NCBI RefSeq assembly: GCF_022458985.1
Contig: NC_061786.1
Location: 372,001-436,000 of the forward strand
Direction of reading: 5' to 3'
DNA from: Mugil cephalus
Lineage: Eukaryota; Chordata; Actinopteri; Mugiliformes; Mugilidae
DNA length: 64,000 bases
The notes below the pieces were generated by a model. It saw only the letters and a list, made by a program, of their open reading frames with translations. It searched no databases and had not been told where the DNA came from. The position numbers were made by a program, and so were the translations under genes. Positions 24,075 through 35,298 of the stretch are shown here, one piece after another (positions within the stretch are counted from its first letter, which is position 1; each line of letters opens with the position of its first letter).

Positions 24075-26340
24075 TGGTGTTCAACTGTGTAGACAAATGC
24101 AGACCAAAAAAAAGAGATCAAATTCATAGCATCCTTCCAGCTGTCAAAGATGTAAGTAGAGTGACATTAGAAACCTCTGTAGGACCAAGTCGATATTTGG
24201 ATTCATTCTTTCTAATTGATCTTCCAGAGCTCACCTCAGTTATTACAGCATCTAAACCATCAACTTGTCTTCTAGACCCCATCCCGACTAAGTTGCTCAA
24301 GGAGGTTTTTCCATTAATTAATACCTCCATATTAAATTAGATAAACTCATCTTTATTAACACGATATGTGCCCGAGTCTTTAAAAACTGCTGTAATTAAA
24401 CCATTACTTAAAAAACCCACTCTTGACCCAGATGTTTTAGCCAACTATAGGCCAATTTCCAACCTTCCTTTTATCTCTAAAGTTTTAGAAAGGGTTGTTG
24501 TCAATCAGTTGGTTGATCATTTAAATAGGAATGGTTTCTTTGAATAGTTTAGAGCTCATCATAGTACAGAAACTGCTCTGGTTAAAGTTACCAATGATCT
24601 CCTCATGGCTTCAGACGATGGACTTGTCTCTATACTTGTCCTGCTAGATCTTAGTGCTGCATTTGACACTACTGATCACAGTATTTTACTGGAGAGACTT
24701 GAAAGTGTGATCAAGATTACAGGATCTGCATTAGACTGGTTTGAATCATATCTGTCAGACAGATTCCAGTTTGTCCATGTAAACAATTCTTCTATATATA
24801 CCAAAGTAAGCTATGGAGTCCCTCAGGGTTCTGTGCTAGGACCAATTTTATTGATATTAAACATGCTTCCCTTAGGCAATATTATTAGAGGGTGTGGCAT
24901 GAACTTCCATTGCTACACAGATGATACCCTGCTACATTTATCCATGAAACCAGATGAAACTAATCAGCTGGTTAAACTCCAAGCATGCCCTAAAGACATA
25001 AAGGCTTGGATGACCTAGAATTTTCTACTTTTAAACTCAGACAAAAGTCATTGTATTTGGCCCTAAACATGTCACAAATCCATTATATAATTTTCTGGTT
25101 TCATTGGATGGCATTACCATGGCCTCCAGTACTACTGTGAAAAACATTGGTGTTATATTTGACCAGGACATGTCCATGCTCACATAAAGCAGGTGACCAG
25201 GACTGCTTTCTTTCACCTTCGTAATATCGTTAAAATTAGAAACATCCTTTCTCAGGGTGATGCGGAAAAACTAGTTCATTCATTTGTGTCTTCCAGGCTG
25301 GATTATTGTAACTCATTACTGTCTCATTGTCCAAATAGCTCTCTTTAAAAAGTCTCCAATTGATTCAAAACTCTGCCGCAAGAGCACTGACAGGAATTAG
25401 CAAGAGAGACCATATTACCCCAGTTTTAGCTTCTCTTCATTGGCTCCCTATAAAATATAGAATTGAATTTAAAATCCTCCTCCTTACATAGAAGGCCTTG
25501 AAAGGCCTAGCTCCATCATATCTGAAAGACCTCATAGTTCCACATTGTCCCAACAGATCACAGAAAGGTAGGATGGGAGGTAGAGCCTTCAGCTATCAGG
25601 CTCCTCTTCTGTGGAACCAGCTGCCAGTTTGAGTTCGGGAGACAGACACAGTCTCTACGTTTAAGGTCAGGCTTAAGACTTTCCTTTTTGACAAAGCTTA
25701 TAGTTAGGGTTGGACTTAATCATCCCTTAGTTATGCTGCTATAGGCCTATGCTGCAGGGGGGCGATGCACTTAGGACATGTCCTCTCTTCTCTCTTCTCT
25801 GGCTCCTGTCCTCTAATATCTTATCATTTATTTTCTATTACAAACCGCTACGTCTCACTCTCGCCCCTCCGTCCCTCCCTCCCTCCCCCTCCATCTTCTT
25901 GTGAGGGTCTCTGGCCTGGAGTGCAGCATATCTGACCTAAATAGTTCCATAAACTACATCTGACCCAGTCTTCATGGCTTGCAGTTGTCCACTCCTACCT
26001 GGATGAACAATTCACCAAGTTTCCAATGATTCCTGTTATACTCACAAACTGTCACATAAGATCATTAGCTATGTCTTACATTATTAGATTCTACGTGTTT
26101 CCTTCAGCTTGATAAGTATCTATGACAGAAGTTTGTTTAGCTGTTTCTGTTGTTCTTCTTTTTTCTCTATATTCTCTGTTTCTACCCAGCTGGCCTTTGA
26201 CAGATGGGTTAAAAGAGAGTTTTTCCTTGCCACTGTCGCCCTCAGGCTTGCTCTGGAGTTTGCAGGCTGGTTTATGTAAAGTGTCTTGAGAAGATTTGTA
26301 TTGTTATTGGCGCTATATAAATAAAATTGAATTGAATTTA
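24075..26340 (+). mobile_element. L2-type LINE, degenerate, 3' end intact
   Basis: RT pieces in order: LKKPTLDPDVLANYRPISNL (about 24410), VSILVLLDLSAAFDT with catalytic Asp (about 24630), [14 protein letters not shown] (about 24810), and a YTDD polymerase box (about 24917) where YADD is usual. The 137-codon frame 24605-25018 is the longest open piece. Stops (24338, 24546, 25016) and later frameshifts show that it is dead. It ends with AAATAAAATTGAATTGAATT at 26320-26338, the short A/T-repeat tail of this family. A second, inverted copy is at 31990-33706. Confidence 0.85.
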
Positions 26341-26344
26341 TGAT

Positions 26345-26780
26345 CCAAATGATCCAAATGGACCAAAACCTCAAACTCAGTCGAAATTTTGTCATTAGCT
26401 CAGGTGAGAACTAGCAGAGGCCAAGGCTAGCAGCTAGTGGCCTCTGGCAGCACCCATACCTCACCTGTCACTTAAAGTGGGAACGCTCTTAATTATGCTG
26501 AATTTTAAACATTAATAAAAAGTAAACGAATGAGTTAGAAAATAAATCATTCCCCGTACAGTTGTCACTAGTAATGAAATACACCATGGTGACCAAAACT
26601 GTTTTTTTGCACCAGGCTGTAAACATATTTAATAATGCTGTAAAGTTGGGCTTGTTAACATGGGGGTCTATGGTGATTTGCAGCCAGTCTCAAGTGGCCA
26701 CTTGATGTACTGCAATTTTTTGCACTTCCGCATGGGTTTCATCGCTCAGACCTGGAGGTTGTCGCTGTCATGTCACTGTG
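26345..26780. other. Short stretch between repeats
   Basis: No gene is recognised. The text around 26610-26800 is probably part of, or flanks, the next repeat family. Confidence 0.3.
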
Positions 26781-26782
26781 GC

Positions 26783-27640
26783 ATAGACATTAATACATAG
26801 ACGCCTCTTGACTGGTGTGGCCCGCTGATGTGACGTAACTGCGTGTCCGCCATATTGGAGGAGTCAAAGCTGCGCTGTGAAGTAATACAAATACTATTTT
26901 AAAGCACATTTTAACGGTGAATTTTACGTTAATGCCTCAGCTTATTTAATTCACACACACGCACACACACACGCACACACTAAAGTTGATGGCAAACGGG
27001 TACCAAAAACAATGTATTAAAACTTCTTAGTTCTTAGTTTAGTACAATAACTTTACTGACCCACACATCAGTAATTCATGTAATTACTCATATTTCCCAG
27101 TTTGGAATGAATAAAGCATCAATCTATCTATCTTAAATCTTGAAATGCTGAACACATTCTTTATTGTACAACATTGTTGCATACAATGTGCTGTTAATAA
27201 GCCTACATAAAGCCTTAAAACATAACTCCTTCCCTCAACAGTCCTGGGTTCATCAGAAACTGTTGTGTTTCTCTTGTCTGTGGAGTAGACCAGATTTAAA
27301 CAGTCAACAGATTTTCCTCACTTCTTTTTCCAAGAGTACTTCTTGTTACTCGCTTTTGAGGACGTGGTGGAGTCCCGGGTGCAGTGGACATTTTTAAAAG
27401 GCGCGTTTTTTTTTTAGCAGCGTCTGTCTCTAGGCAACCGTGACACCGCCACACGCACAACAAAGTACTACCACAACGCAGTATTTCCTGTTTTATTTTG
27501 CTCAGTATTGTTAGATTTAGTGCATATGTGTGAGACAGACACGTGTATGGGACATTTATGAAAATATGGAACAAATCGCGTCCTGCATCGGTTCAATACG
27601 GGACGCAACATTTAATTGCATTTAAATGCTTGGCCCTAGT
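26783..27640 (-). repeat. Interspersed repeat, copy B (inverted partner of 20411-21735)
   Basis: Read on the - strand it parallels copy A from GGACGCAACATTTAA/CGTATTGAACCG-type text to the CCAATATGGCGGACACGCAG end (here CTGCGTGTCCGCCATATTGG at 26840). It is about 860 bp, shorter than copy A, because the GATA tract has three units and the 265-bp insert is absent. Confidence 0.7.
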
Positions 27641-27644
27641 ATTC

Positions 27645-28190
27645 GGCGCTTCTGGGTGATGTCACTTCCGGTTAAATACATGTTCGTTTTCATTTGGCTC
27701 TCGAGTTTAATTTATTTTTCACAATATGTTTGGAAGAGATGGCTCAATCAAGTTTTTATTTTATTTTTTTTTAAGTTTGCACAAAACAAAAAATAGGATG
27801 AAAAATACACGTTCAGGCTGTTCGGCTCCATTCCACGCCACTCCATTTTGCGCGTTTCATAATTGGTCGCAGCCCGAGCCGAATGAAAACGATCACACCC
27901 TACACCACTTTATACCCTAACCGTCAACGCGTAACAGAAAAACAACAAAGATATTACATATAAATACCAACGTCAAAGTTCAAATCTATCTGGTACTGCA
28001 TTGTTTGTGTGATAACATTAAAATGATTCCAACTGTAAATTTGTGAAACGTAAAACGTCTGCGTATTCGTGTTGTCTAACCACGAGCTGACCTCGCGGGC
28101 CGAGCCGATACTATCCATGTCAATGGCAAGCACATCTGGTACCGACACCGCCTGGGTTAGGCTGTCTGTAGTGCACGGATTTGACAACAT
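27645..28190 (+). mobile_element. MITE family C, copy 1
   Basis: It starts TTCGGCGCTTCTGGGTGATG and contains GAGCCGAATGAAAACGA. Its right part (TGATAACATTAAAATGATTC, ACGTCTGCGTATTCGTGTTG) is the reverse complement of the left part of 30790-31650. It is a non-autonomous DNA transposon with several deletions and no coding capacity. It lies about 0.95 kb downstream of the cox8b stop codon. Confidence 0.6.
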
Positions 28191-28908
28191 CAACATGGAT
28201 GTTAAAGTCACCTACTATAATCACCTAATGAAGCACTGAATCATATAAAAACTCAAGAGTAAGGAGCGGGTGTGTCATTCACCATAAGAAAACAAATCAG
28301 TTTGTGTTATCCAGTCTACATACCAGTGAGACCATGGCTTTCCAAAGCTTTACTTAGGTCTAAGGTTAATAGAACAAAAGGTTGTTGCCACTTGTCGCCT
28401 GCTTGCGATTCAAGGAATGCAATGATTCCCATGACTGGATGATGTGGACTCATTTAAAGTAGGATATTTATCATCCTGCAGCAATCTTTCAGTCAAACAA
28501 AAAAATCTGATTATCAAGTCATTCACTAAAAGAGATTTAGAAGAGAAAGATCTGACATGTAATTTTCCTATTCTTCTGTTCTACCAATGAATTTATAACC
28601 CAACAGAATTAGGCAGTTTTTAAATGTCAATTCCATTAGCATTGTATTTAAAATCATAAACCAATAATTTTCAATGAAAGGGCTTTGAACAGTCATAGCC
28701 ATCAACACAAACTTGCTCATTAACTGTGAAAGGGACCTTACTGCATAATGACCTTGCATTGACTTTAATGCGTTGACTGTGTGGTCAACATGTAGAATTA
28801 AAAGCATGTTTGTAACATACCTAATTTTCTTCTTCTTCTTTAAGACCTCTACATAATACGATTATATGAATATAATACGGAGAAACAGTAACAAATTTGT
28901 GTTTAAGT

Positions 28909-28914
28909 TTTAAT
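28909..28914 (-). terminator. Possible cox8b polyadenylation signal (ATTAAA)
   Basis: The - strand reads ATTAAA 223 bp after the cox8b stop codon. It is the common single-base variant of the canonical hexamer. No better candidate was seen nearer the stop. Confidence 0.35.
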
Positions 28915-29136
28915 TCAGTTTACATATTCTTTCAGCAGTAAGATGTACATTACAACATTCAGTGTAATCAATGTAACAGGTTTTAAGAATTGGTTGGTTT
29001 GTATCTGGGATGAGGAGTGGAATGTCCAACAGGTAGTAAGAGTGTAGGTAAACTTGCTCCATATTCTTCTCTGCAGTAAAACAAACGCTGATGGTCTAAG
29101 GTCATCACTGGAGATAGAACTGCTAAAAGGGCTGCC

Positions 29137-30417
29137 TTAGTCCTTCTTTTTGTAGTCCTCCAAGTGAGCCAGGATCCATCCAGATGGTCCCAGGATGGCC
29201 AAAGAGAACATTCCAATTCCGGCAACAGTCTCCTGAGCAAGAGACAGAGTGTATTTAGTCAGCTGACAGCATTGTCACTGCAACATAAATTGCCCAAGAT
29301 TCCAGCAATTGCCATGAAGTATTTAAGACATACGATGTTTTTTTTTTTTTTATATCTCACTTATAGGTAATTACCTTGTGACAGTAGCACAGAATTATGT
29401 AAGAAATATACACAAAAAAACAATACCAAATTTTCACCCCTCCTAAATTTTGACATTTCAGCATTAATGTTGTACATGTGTGTGAGATGTAAAAGTAAGT
29501 GAACCATTGTTTTCAGTAGCCTATCTCAGGAACTAGCAAGATACAAATTTTCAGTCATTTTAGAACATTCCTTAATACAGAACAGTCAGTTCTGAGATTA
29601 TGGTGGGTTTCCACACACATTCTCCTGATAGTGGATTCAGGGACATTACCATTAGTAAATGTGAGATGCCTTTCGTTGCTTTGAAGTTAACTTGGGTTTC
29701 TTTGGGACTATAATGCGTCTTGCTTTTTGAGTAATCTTGACTGCTTAACCATTCCTGTGGAGGGCAACAGTCGTCTTAAATCTTCTCCATTTGTTCTGAC
29801 ATCTGACATTAAGTTTGCTGATTCCAAACTCTTCTTAGGCAGTTTTGTAACCTTTTCCCTCCTAATGATCCGCAACAACTAATACAAATAAGTGTGTCTT
29901 ATTTGCGCTGTATATTAGCATAAATCGCCATAGGTTTAGAATCAGCGGGTCACATGGCATGGGAACTATTGATAAAAATCCTATTATTATTATTAGTGTC
30001 AACTGTTTCTGAAAATTGCTCCCTCACATCAAGAGCATTTGTTTAATTCAATTTTATTTCACTCAATACGGAGATAAAATGTCTACCGCGCATGGGTCTT
30101 CACACTGCTGTTAATATGAAAACAACGTGCCAAGTATGCATTACAGTGTTAACGCACACAATTATAAAACACAGTAAGTGTGTGTAAGCGCTCCCAATCA
30201 ACCGTGCAAGTTATGACCTCGTCGGCCAAGGACAGCAAGTCATTGCTACGCAGCTAGCCACCGTTTAACTCACGGCAGTTGAACGAAATAACAGACTTAC
30301 AATTGCGCCAATTTTTTCCTTGGCCGGTCTCGTGTAAAGACTGGCCCTCTGCGCGACGATGTGTCCACGCAGAATTGGAGCGGCACGGCGAGCGACAGTC
30401 ATCAGAATCCCCGGCAT
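29137..30417 (-). CDS. cox8b: Cytochrome c oxidase subunit VIII (cox8b-like), two exons
   Basis: The coding exons on the - strand are 30417-30301 (39 codons, donor GTAAGT) and 29232-29137 (31 codons plus TAA, acceptor TTGCTCAG). Together they encode 70 residues, the normal precursor size for subunit VIII. The first 25-30 residues are basic and hydroxylated with no acidic residue (MPGILMTVARRAAPILRG), as expected for a mitochondrial presequence. The mature part has one membrane helix (TVAGIGMFSLAILGPSGWI) and the family tail LAHLEDYKKKD. The subunit is a small nuclear-coded piece of complex IV in the inner mitochondrial membrane. Start: an upstream in-frame ATG exists (30456), but MPGILM gives the proper targeting peptide. 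The reading frame is intact. Its intron holds a Tc1-like relic. The fish paralogue name (8b rather than 8a) is inferred from the GPSGWILAHLEDYKKK end. Confidence 0.92.
29455..29885 (-). mobile_element. Tc1-like transposon relic in the cox8b intron
   Basis: Text such as GTGGATTCAGGGACATTA, GTGAGATGCCTTTCGTTGC and CATTCCTGTGGAGGGCAAC parallels the antisense strand of a common fish Tc1 transposase gene. No ends or open frame are left. Confidence 0.55.
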
Positions 30418-30546
30418 GTTGATCGGTTTAAACGGAACACCGTCTTCTCGAATCAAGTGGAGGAAAACTCGTACAGGATGGAGAGGAAGTGCTTATCATC
30501 GAAGGTCATTTGTCATCTCCTCGCTGCAGATCACTAACACGTCGCG

Positions 30547-30564
30547 CACCGCCACCTACTGTCC
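30547..30564 (-). promoter_or_regulatory. CTCF-like motif upstream of cox8b
   Basis: The - strand reads GGACAGTAGGTGGCGGTG, close to the vertebrate CTCF core (AG-GT/GG-GGC-G), about 130 bp upstream of the cox8b start codon. A motif alone does not prove binding. Confidence 0.35.
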
Positions 30565-30789
30565 TGGATGATTATTCGTATCAATTTAGACGCTTCCGAG
30601 GTTGCTCTAAGACAGTGGTTCCCAAGTGGGGTGCGCCAAAATATATCTGATCTGAGCTCGCCACCAGTTTTTAACCAGTAGCTATTGTGTGTGTCCTCCT
30701 ACATGTACAATACAAAAGGCTTTAAGCAGTTCCACCGTTTGGGTATGGCAAAATATGCCACTTGTGGTGACAGGTGTCGGTGCCAGGTC

Positions 30790-31650
30790 GGTACCAGATA
30801 TGTTCGGCCCCGTGATCCGGCGCTTCCGAATGACGTCACTTCCTGTGAAATACATATTTATGAAGATTCGACCATGTTCCTATTGATTCGGCTCGGCTTG
30901 CGAGATTGGCTCGCTGTTAGACAACACGAATACGCAGACGTTTTACATATCACACATTTACACTTTGGATCATTTTAATGTTATCACATAAACAATGTAG
31001 TACCACATAGATTTGAGCTTTGATTTTTTTTTGTTTTTCCTCAAAGTTGTTACAGACTAGTAAACGAGCAAGGTTAAAATGAGGATCAACATGAATATAA
31101 ATGCCAACAGATTTATATATTCCAATCTGTGCATTAGTTAAGTTATGGTAGCACACAGTATTGATCCCATGAAAATTCCTATGAACTATTTATAAGTATA
31201 TGTGCAATTCTTCCGTGTTGTGTCGTTTTTTTATTTTTGAGAATGAGGGAGAAGACCACATCACCTGTGTTGTCATTTTTTATTTTTTATTTATTTTTTA
31301 TTTTCGAGAAAGAAAACATAAACCGCCAACAACGCTTTTCTAGTGTCCAGCCAATTATAAAAGTCGCCGAGTCGCACGTTCGCAGCCCGGACGTGTATTT
31401 GTCATCGTATTTTTTGTGCTTTGTGCAAAATTAAAAAATATAAACTCTAAATTGAGCTATCTCTTCCAAACATATTGGGAAAAATAAATTAATATACTGG
31501 TGTTGTTAAAAATTGTAAATAAAGACCTTGTAGTGATCTTGCAGGACGAGCCGAATGAATACGAACATGGTCGAATTTTCACGATCATGCATTTGACAGG
31601 TAGTGACGTCATCCGGAAGCGCCGGATCCAATCCAAGGGCCGAACATTTA
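30790..31650 (-). mobile_element. MITE family C, copy 2, with about 110-bp terminal inverted repeats
   Basis: The left end (GTTCGGCCCCGTGATCCGGC, GCTTCCGAATGACGTCACTTCC, then GATTCGACCATGTTCCTATTG) is mirrored at the right end (31540-31645: ATACGAACATGGTCGAATTT, AGTGACGTCATCCGGAAGCG). The inner part matches copy 1 at 27645-28190 in the opposite orientation. It has no coding capacity and lies 0.37 kb upstream of the cox8b start codon. Confidence 0.8.
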
Positions 31651-31667
31651 TAATATATATATAACAT

Positions 31668-31675
31668 TTAAAAAA

Positions 31676-31709
<34 letters not shown>

Positions 31710-31715
31710 TATATT
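31668..31715. repeat. Poly(A) followed by (TA)n
   Basis: About 24 A residues are followed by about 11 TA units, visible directly. It lies just outside the right end of the MITE. Confidence 0.9.
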
Positions 31716-31989
31716 AATATTTTACAGCCAGGGGATTCGAGAAGAACGAAAAATAAAACAAAACAAACTAAAACAAAACACCCACAAAATAAAGGACAAA
31801 CGAACAGCGACAACAACAAAAACAATAACAAAATAAATACCAGATAAGAAGTAGGAGAAAGTATAGTAAGAGAAAAAGATAAGTCGTCCAGGCGATCATC
31901 AAAACTTATGATATTTGTTCAAAACAGACTCTGTTTTCAAAACCTTCTTGCTCTTAAGTCCATTAATAGCTGTGCAGTATTGCTTCAGT

Positions 31990-33706
31990 TCATTTAATTC
32001 AATTCAATTCAATTCAGTTTTATTTATATAGCGCCAATAACAATATAAATCGTCTCAAGACGCTTCACAAAAACCAGCCTGCAACCTCCAGAGCAAGCCT
32101 GAGGGCGACGGTGGCAAGGAAAAACTCCCTTTTAACAGGAAGAAACCTTGAGCAGAACCCAGCTCATATGGAGGGACCCATCTGCCAAAGGCCAGCCGGT
32201 TAGAAACAGAGAAGACAGAGAGAAAAGAAGAGCAGGAGAAACAAGATAAACAAACTTCTGTCATTGATACATACATCAAGCGGAAGGAAACATGTAGGGT
32301 CTAGTAATATAACACATAGCTGATGATCTGTGACAGTTTGTGAGTATAACAGGAATTATGGGCAGGTTGGTGAATTGTTCATCTAGGTAGGAGTGGACAA
32401 CTGGAGGAGGCCATGATGACTGGGACAGATGTAGTTTATGGAGCTACACAGGTCTGATACACAGCACTCCAGACCATGAAGACTGGGCTGGTTGATGAGG
32501 CCACGGCTGCAGATGTAGCTTAGAACTCCACAGGTCAGATATTCAGCACTCCAGACCAGAGACCCTCACAAGATGATGGAGGGGGAGGGGAGCGGAGGGG
32601 AGAGAGTAAGACACAGTGGTTAGTAAATTATAAGAGATAGAAAATAAAATGATAAGATATTAGAGGACAGGAGCCAGAGAAGAAAGAGGAGAGGACATGT
32701 CCTCAGTGCATCGCCCCCCTGCAGCCTAGGCCTATAGCAGCATAACTAAGGGATGGTTAAGTCCAGCCCTAGCTATAAGCTTTTTCAAAAAGGGAAAGTC
32801 TTAAGCCTGACCTTAAACGTAGAGACTGTGTCTGCCTCCCGAACGCAAACTGGGAGCTGGTTCCATAGGAGAGGAGCCTGATAGCTGAAGGCTCGACCTC
32901 CCATTCTACTTTTAGAAACTCTAAGAACCACAAGTAGACCTGCACTTAGAGATCGTAGTGATCTGTTGGGACAGTATGGTACTCTGAGGTCTTTCAAATA
33001 TGATGGAGCTAGGCCTTTCAGGGCCTTGTATGTAAGGAGGAGGATTTTAAATTCAATTCTAGATTTTAAAGGGAGCCAATGAAGAGAAGCTAAGACTGGA
33101 GTAATGTGATCTCTCTTGCTAATTCCTGTCAGTGCTTTTGCTGCAGCGTTTTGAATCAATTGGAGGCTTTTTAAAGAGCTACTTGGACAGTCAGACAATA
33201 ACAAGTTACAATAATCCAGCCTGGAAGACACAAATGCATGAACTAGTTTTTCCGCATCACTCTGAGAGAGGATGTTCCTAATTTTGAGGATATTACGAAG
33301 GTGAAAGAAAGCAGTCCTGGTCATCTGCTTTATGTGAGAATTAAAGGACATATCCTGGTCAAATATAACACCAAGGTTTTTCACAGTAGTACTGGAGGCC
33401 ATGGTAATGCCATCCAACAAAAGCAGGTGATTAGATAATGAATCTCTGACATGTTTAGAGCCAAATACGATAACTTCAGTTTTGTCTGAGTTTAAAAGGA
33501 GAAAATTACAGGTCATCCAAGCCTTTATGTCTTTAAGGCATCCTTGGAGTTTAACCAGCGGATTAGTTTCATCTGGTTTCATGGATAAATATAGCTGGGT
33601 ATCTTCTGCGTAGTAATGGAAGTTTATGCCGTGCTTTCTAATAATATTGCCTAAGGGAAGCATGTATAATGTGAATAATATTGGTCCTAGCACAGAACCC
33701 TGAGGA
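31990..33706 (-). mobile_element. L2-type LINE, 5'-truncated, with a 302-codon open frame
   Basis: The - strand frame 33693-32785 is open for 302 codons and is the best preserved retroelement frame in the window. It starts within the RT palm ([17 protein letters not shown]), has YAED where the polymerase box should be YADD, then [13 protein letters not shown] and the thumb/C-terminal region ending RLKTFPF. The 5' edge at about 33706 lies inside PQGSVLG, so the first RT motifs and the endonuclease are missing. The - strand tail ends in short repeats of TTGAATTGAATT (31995-32020), like the copy at 26.3 kb. The copy cannot be active. Confidence 0.88.
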
Positions 33707-33767
33707 AGAAAGTGGTCAAAGTTAGGTTTGTAGTCAGCACATTTTTTCTTATGTATGTGAAATTTTC

Positions 33768-34900
33768 CTAGAAAAAGAAGTAGCTGTTCAAAAAAATAAA
33801 ATCTTTTTCTTTCTGTTTCTCTTCAAAACAGATAAAGATATATATGTATTTTAATTGGATTGCTTGTCCAGTTTTCCTGTTAATATAAGTTTGCACATCC
33901 CTCCAGAATATTTTAGTGTGCATACAGTGATAAAACAGATGGCAAATGGTTTCTTCCTCAGATTCACAAAAAACATAAGAATACTCAATATCAAGGTTAA
34001 ATCTCACAAGGGTTTTCTTTGCTGGAAATTCTATGCATTATTTTAAATGAAACTTCTTTAATTTTATTATTCAAACAAAACCTATCCCCAACTAACCAAA
34101 TTTTCCTCCAGTCAATATCATCATATCTTGATGTCCAAAAAGTTGCTGTTAGCATGAGGCTCCTGATACATATATTGGAGCATGTCTTTTTAATAATATC
34201 TTTACCTCCAAGGAACAGACCATGACTTTGTGGATCTGTCATGGAGACAGCTGATCCTCTAACCAGCTGCAGTACGCTCTCGGTATGGCATCAAAGACCA
34301 CTGCATATTCTTTTGGGGTAACTGGCAACCTGAATTTATCAAGGAAACTCAACATACCTTAATAAGTGACCCTCAGCATTCACAATTTGTTGAACTGAAA
34401 CAATATCCTTTTCAACCTATTTTTTATAGTAGTTATAGAAGAAGTTTATAGAAGTTATGATTGTACACCATTTTCCATGCCAGCAGTGCCTGTTTGTGAA
34501 AATTGCCTAACTTAACCAGTAATTTATCAATTTTATAATCACACTTTAACAGAAGTTCCAGACCACCAATAGAGTTAAAAATGTATATTGAGAAAGTATT
34601 CCATATATTATCTTTTTCTTGGATCAGATTAGTTAACCATTTTACTTTGAAAGTATTATTTAATGTTTCAAAACTTAAGACCGCCATCCCTTCCCGAGTT
34701 ACATAAAACATCTTTCCTTAGATAATGAGATCTGTTCCTCCAAATGAAATTAAATAAAATTTTATCAAATTTTTTGTATATTGCAGCAAGCATTTCCAGT
34801 GCTAAGGGCACACATGCTGCTCGAGATATCCCCTCCGCCTTAGTAAGTAAAACTCTTCTGTTCAGTGAGAGATCTCTCATCAGTCACATGTTAAAGTTTC
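33768..34900 (-). mobile_element. L1-type LINE, C-terminal part of ORF2
   Basis: - strand pieces in order: MRDLSLNRRVLLTKAEGISR (34880-34820, the region after the RT core), then FETLNNTFKVKWLTNLI (34680-34630), WLVGDRFCLNN (34110-34080), and SEEETICHLFYHC...FWRDV (33960-33880), the Cys/His C-terminal motif of L1 ORF2. There are several stops and frameshifts. This is the 3' part of one insertion whose 5' part appears to be the oppositely oriented segment at 34905-35295. Confidence 0.75.
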
Positions 34901-34904
34901 AAAC

Positions 34905-35295
34905 ATATCTTGCAGGCCAAACGCATTTGAGAGAAATTAAGCTTGTCTGGAGAAGAACTAAATGAATGATCAGCTTTACAACTTGAACTGGACAGAATAT
35001 ATGAGGAAAAGTCAGAGGAGCCTTTGTCAAGTCTCAAAGGAAGTGGCTAGAACAAGGCGAAAAGTGCACCAAATATTTGTTTAACTTGGAAAAGGGGAAC
35101 TTTGAGACATCATCTCTTTGTAAACCTAACATTAATAACCAAGCATATGAGGATGAAAAATATATTTCCCAGTATGTAGCTGATTTTTACCAGAAACTAT
35201 ATGTTGCTGATATTGCAAATGAAGGAAACATTGATTTATTTTTGCAAGATATTAAGAAGCATATTAAAGGCATCGATGACAGCTTTAACCCCTGT
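34905..35295 (+). mobile_element. L1-type LINE, inverted 5' segment
   Basis: On the + strand: SALQLELDRIYEEKSEE (about 34965), then after a frameshift RKWLEQGEKCTKYLFNLEKG (35037-35096), and ISQYVADFYQKLYVADI (35167-35217). In L1 ORF2 these lie between the endonuclease and the RT fingers. They end at about 35295 at the border of the hAT element. Confidence 0.7.
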
Positions 35296-35298
35296 CAT

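Noticed and set aside
32785..33693. 302-codon frame as a host gene
   Set aside because: The sequence is clearly L2 reverse transcriptase with the family's tail, and is 5'-truncated.
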